From Lysobacterales bacterium (GTDB lineage: Bacteria > Pseudomonadota > Gammaproteobacteria > Xanthomonadales > SZUA-5), in NCBI GenBank assembly GCA_022844135.1, contig JALHMG010000026.1, positions 16,192 to 80,191 on the forward strand: 64,000 bases of DNA. Direction: 5' to 3'. How positions within the stretch are numbered: position 1 is the stretch's first letter; each line of letters begins with the position of its first letter. This document shows, one piece after another, positions 63,497 to 64,000 of the stretch. Below the pieces are notes generated by a model that was not told the DNA's origin, ran no database searches, and saw only the letters and a list, made by a program, of their open reading frames with translations. Made by a program: the position numbers and the translations under genes.

Positions 63497-63502
63497 TTCA
63501 AG

Positions 63503-63964
63503 ATGTCGCGATGTCCGGCCTGTGGTGCGCCGCTGTCCTCCGTCGACCGTCAGCGGCTGATGTTGTTTCGGTCAACTACGGCTCATGCGTGCGGGGCGCT
63601 GATCCAAGTCCGTCGAGAGGTCGTTTTTGGCCTGTCGATACTTGGACTGGTCCTTGGGACCTGGTTGTCGGGATCGTTGCAGAGCTTAGGGCCCTGGCTG
63701 GCATTCGTTTCCACGCTGGCGCTCCTGGCACCTGTAGCACTGATGACCTCCGTAATCGCAGTGCAGTTGGATTGGCTTTCGGTGCGGAGCGCTTTCCACG
63801 ATGCCATCGCCGGCTATCGGTTCGCATTGGCTCTATTGGTCCTGCTGGCCGTCAGTGCGGTTGCATTCGGCATGCTGATGCTAGCCCGCATATTTCATGA
63901 GGTCGCGATGAAATGGCTTAGTTTCGTTGTTGCAGCCCGGAAATCATCGAGTTGGTCGTACTGA
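63503..63964 (+). CDS. zinc-ribbon membrane protein, 3' end supplied by a MITE-like element
   Basis: A 153-residue product: N-terminal CPACG plus a later Cys (HACGALI) forming a zinc ribbon, then three hydrophobic spans (VVFGLSILGLVLGTWLSG, WLAFVSTLALLAPVALMTS and FALALLVLLAVSAVAFGMLM). The last 26 residues (from about 63884) are encoded by the MITE-like element, including the stop, so the gene has been truncated or its end replaced. Function unknown. Six bases after accC. Confidence 0.7.
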   Translation: MSRCPACGAPLSSVDRQRLMLFRSTTAHACGALIQVRREVVFGLSILGLVLGTWLSGSLQSLGPWLAFVSTLALLAPVALMTSVIAVQLDWLSVRSAFHDAIAGYRFALALLVLLAVSAVAFGMLMLARIFHEVAMKWLSFVVAARKSSSWSY

Positions 63965-64000
63965 CAGAGTGTTCGCTGCCATTTCCTCGCTAACACGGCC
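63884..64000. mobile_element. second copy of the MITE-like element, cut by the window end
   Basis: From 63884 (GCCCGCATATTTCATGAGG, the terminal repeat with two or three base changes) to the window end the sequence aligns without gaps to the reverse complement of 34121-34237: 98 of 117 bases identical. CTA precedes it, where TTA precedes the other copy. Shared blocks include CGCTGCCATTTCCTCGCTAA. The other end lies beyond the window. Confidence 0.85.

Noticed and set aside
1..64000. tRNA, rRNA, integrase or phage structural genes marking an island or prophage
   Set aside because: None was found on either strand, so the accessory locus at 32999-44274 has no defined integration borders.

Overview
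The window reads as a chromosomal segment of a GC-rich gammaproteobacterium, most likely of the Xanthomonadales/Lysobacterales (Rhodanobacteraceae-like). The grounds are a NAD-type isocitrate dehydrogenase, an sdhCDAB operon next to ygfZ and an SDHAF4-like gene, a FolD with the variant GVSN motif, a SAH riboswitch before ahcY, and a secreted protein ending in NGFE. This placement is inference; no rRNA or tRNA gene is present to confirm it.

Layout. 1-2274: tail of a fasciclin-domain gene, then polyhydroxyalkanoate genes (two acetoacetyl-CoA reductase paralogues and the regulator phaR). 2439-12617: mixed metabolism (metF, orphan ABC ATPase, NAD-IDH, thiD, FadL-like porin, riboswitch-controlled ahcY, DUF4394 exported protein). 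12809-17266: a four-gene TRAP transporter operon with a TPAT lipoprotein, then folD. 17426-32941: secreted beta-helix protein, RDD protein and a signalling block (MASE1-GGDEF-EAL; a Ser/Thr kinase with TPRs translationally coupled to a propeller-GGDEF protein; DUF2157, DUF4401, GDYXXLXY and TMEM43 membrane proteins).

32999-44274 is the accessory part. A carbon-nitrogen hydrolase gene is split by a 248-bp MITE-like element with 19-bp terminal inverted repeats and a TTA duplication; removing the element and one TTA restores a continuous 406-codon frame. Next comes a two-gene operon: a small winged-helix-like protein whose stop overlaps the start of a 1796-residue NLR-like protein. That protein carries, in order, a KGGVGR ATPase, an Mrr-like PD-(D/E)XK nuclease, a NACHT NTPase, pentapeptide repeats and about 14 WD40 blades, 12 of them exact 120-bp units with near-identical DNA and variability focused on a few codons. 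A SWIM-SNF2 helicase follows. This is the best candidate for an undescribed conflict or antiphage system.

44314-64000: ygfZ and the divergent SDHAF4-sdhCDAB succinate dehydrogenase cluster, sbtA-sbtB-rlmB, an operon of thioesterase, GNAT and histidine kinase, an apparent operon of RimK-like ATP-grasp (RLAN), small membrane protein, ABC transporter and MmcQ facing a GNAT gene, then suhB, slyX, pyrF, aroQ, accB and accC. A second copy of the MITE-like element (98 of 117 aligned bases identical) runs off the right edge and ends the last gene. Many genes here use 4-base ATGA/GTGA overlaps, so several starts were set by the overlap with the upstream stop.
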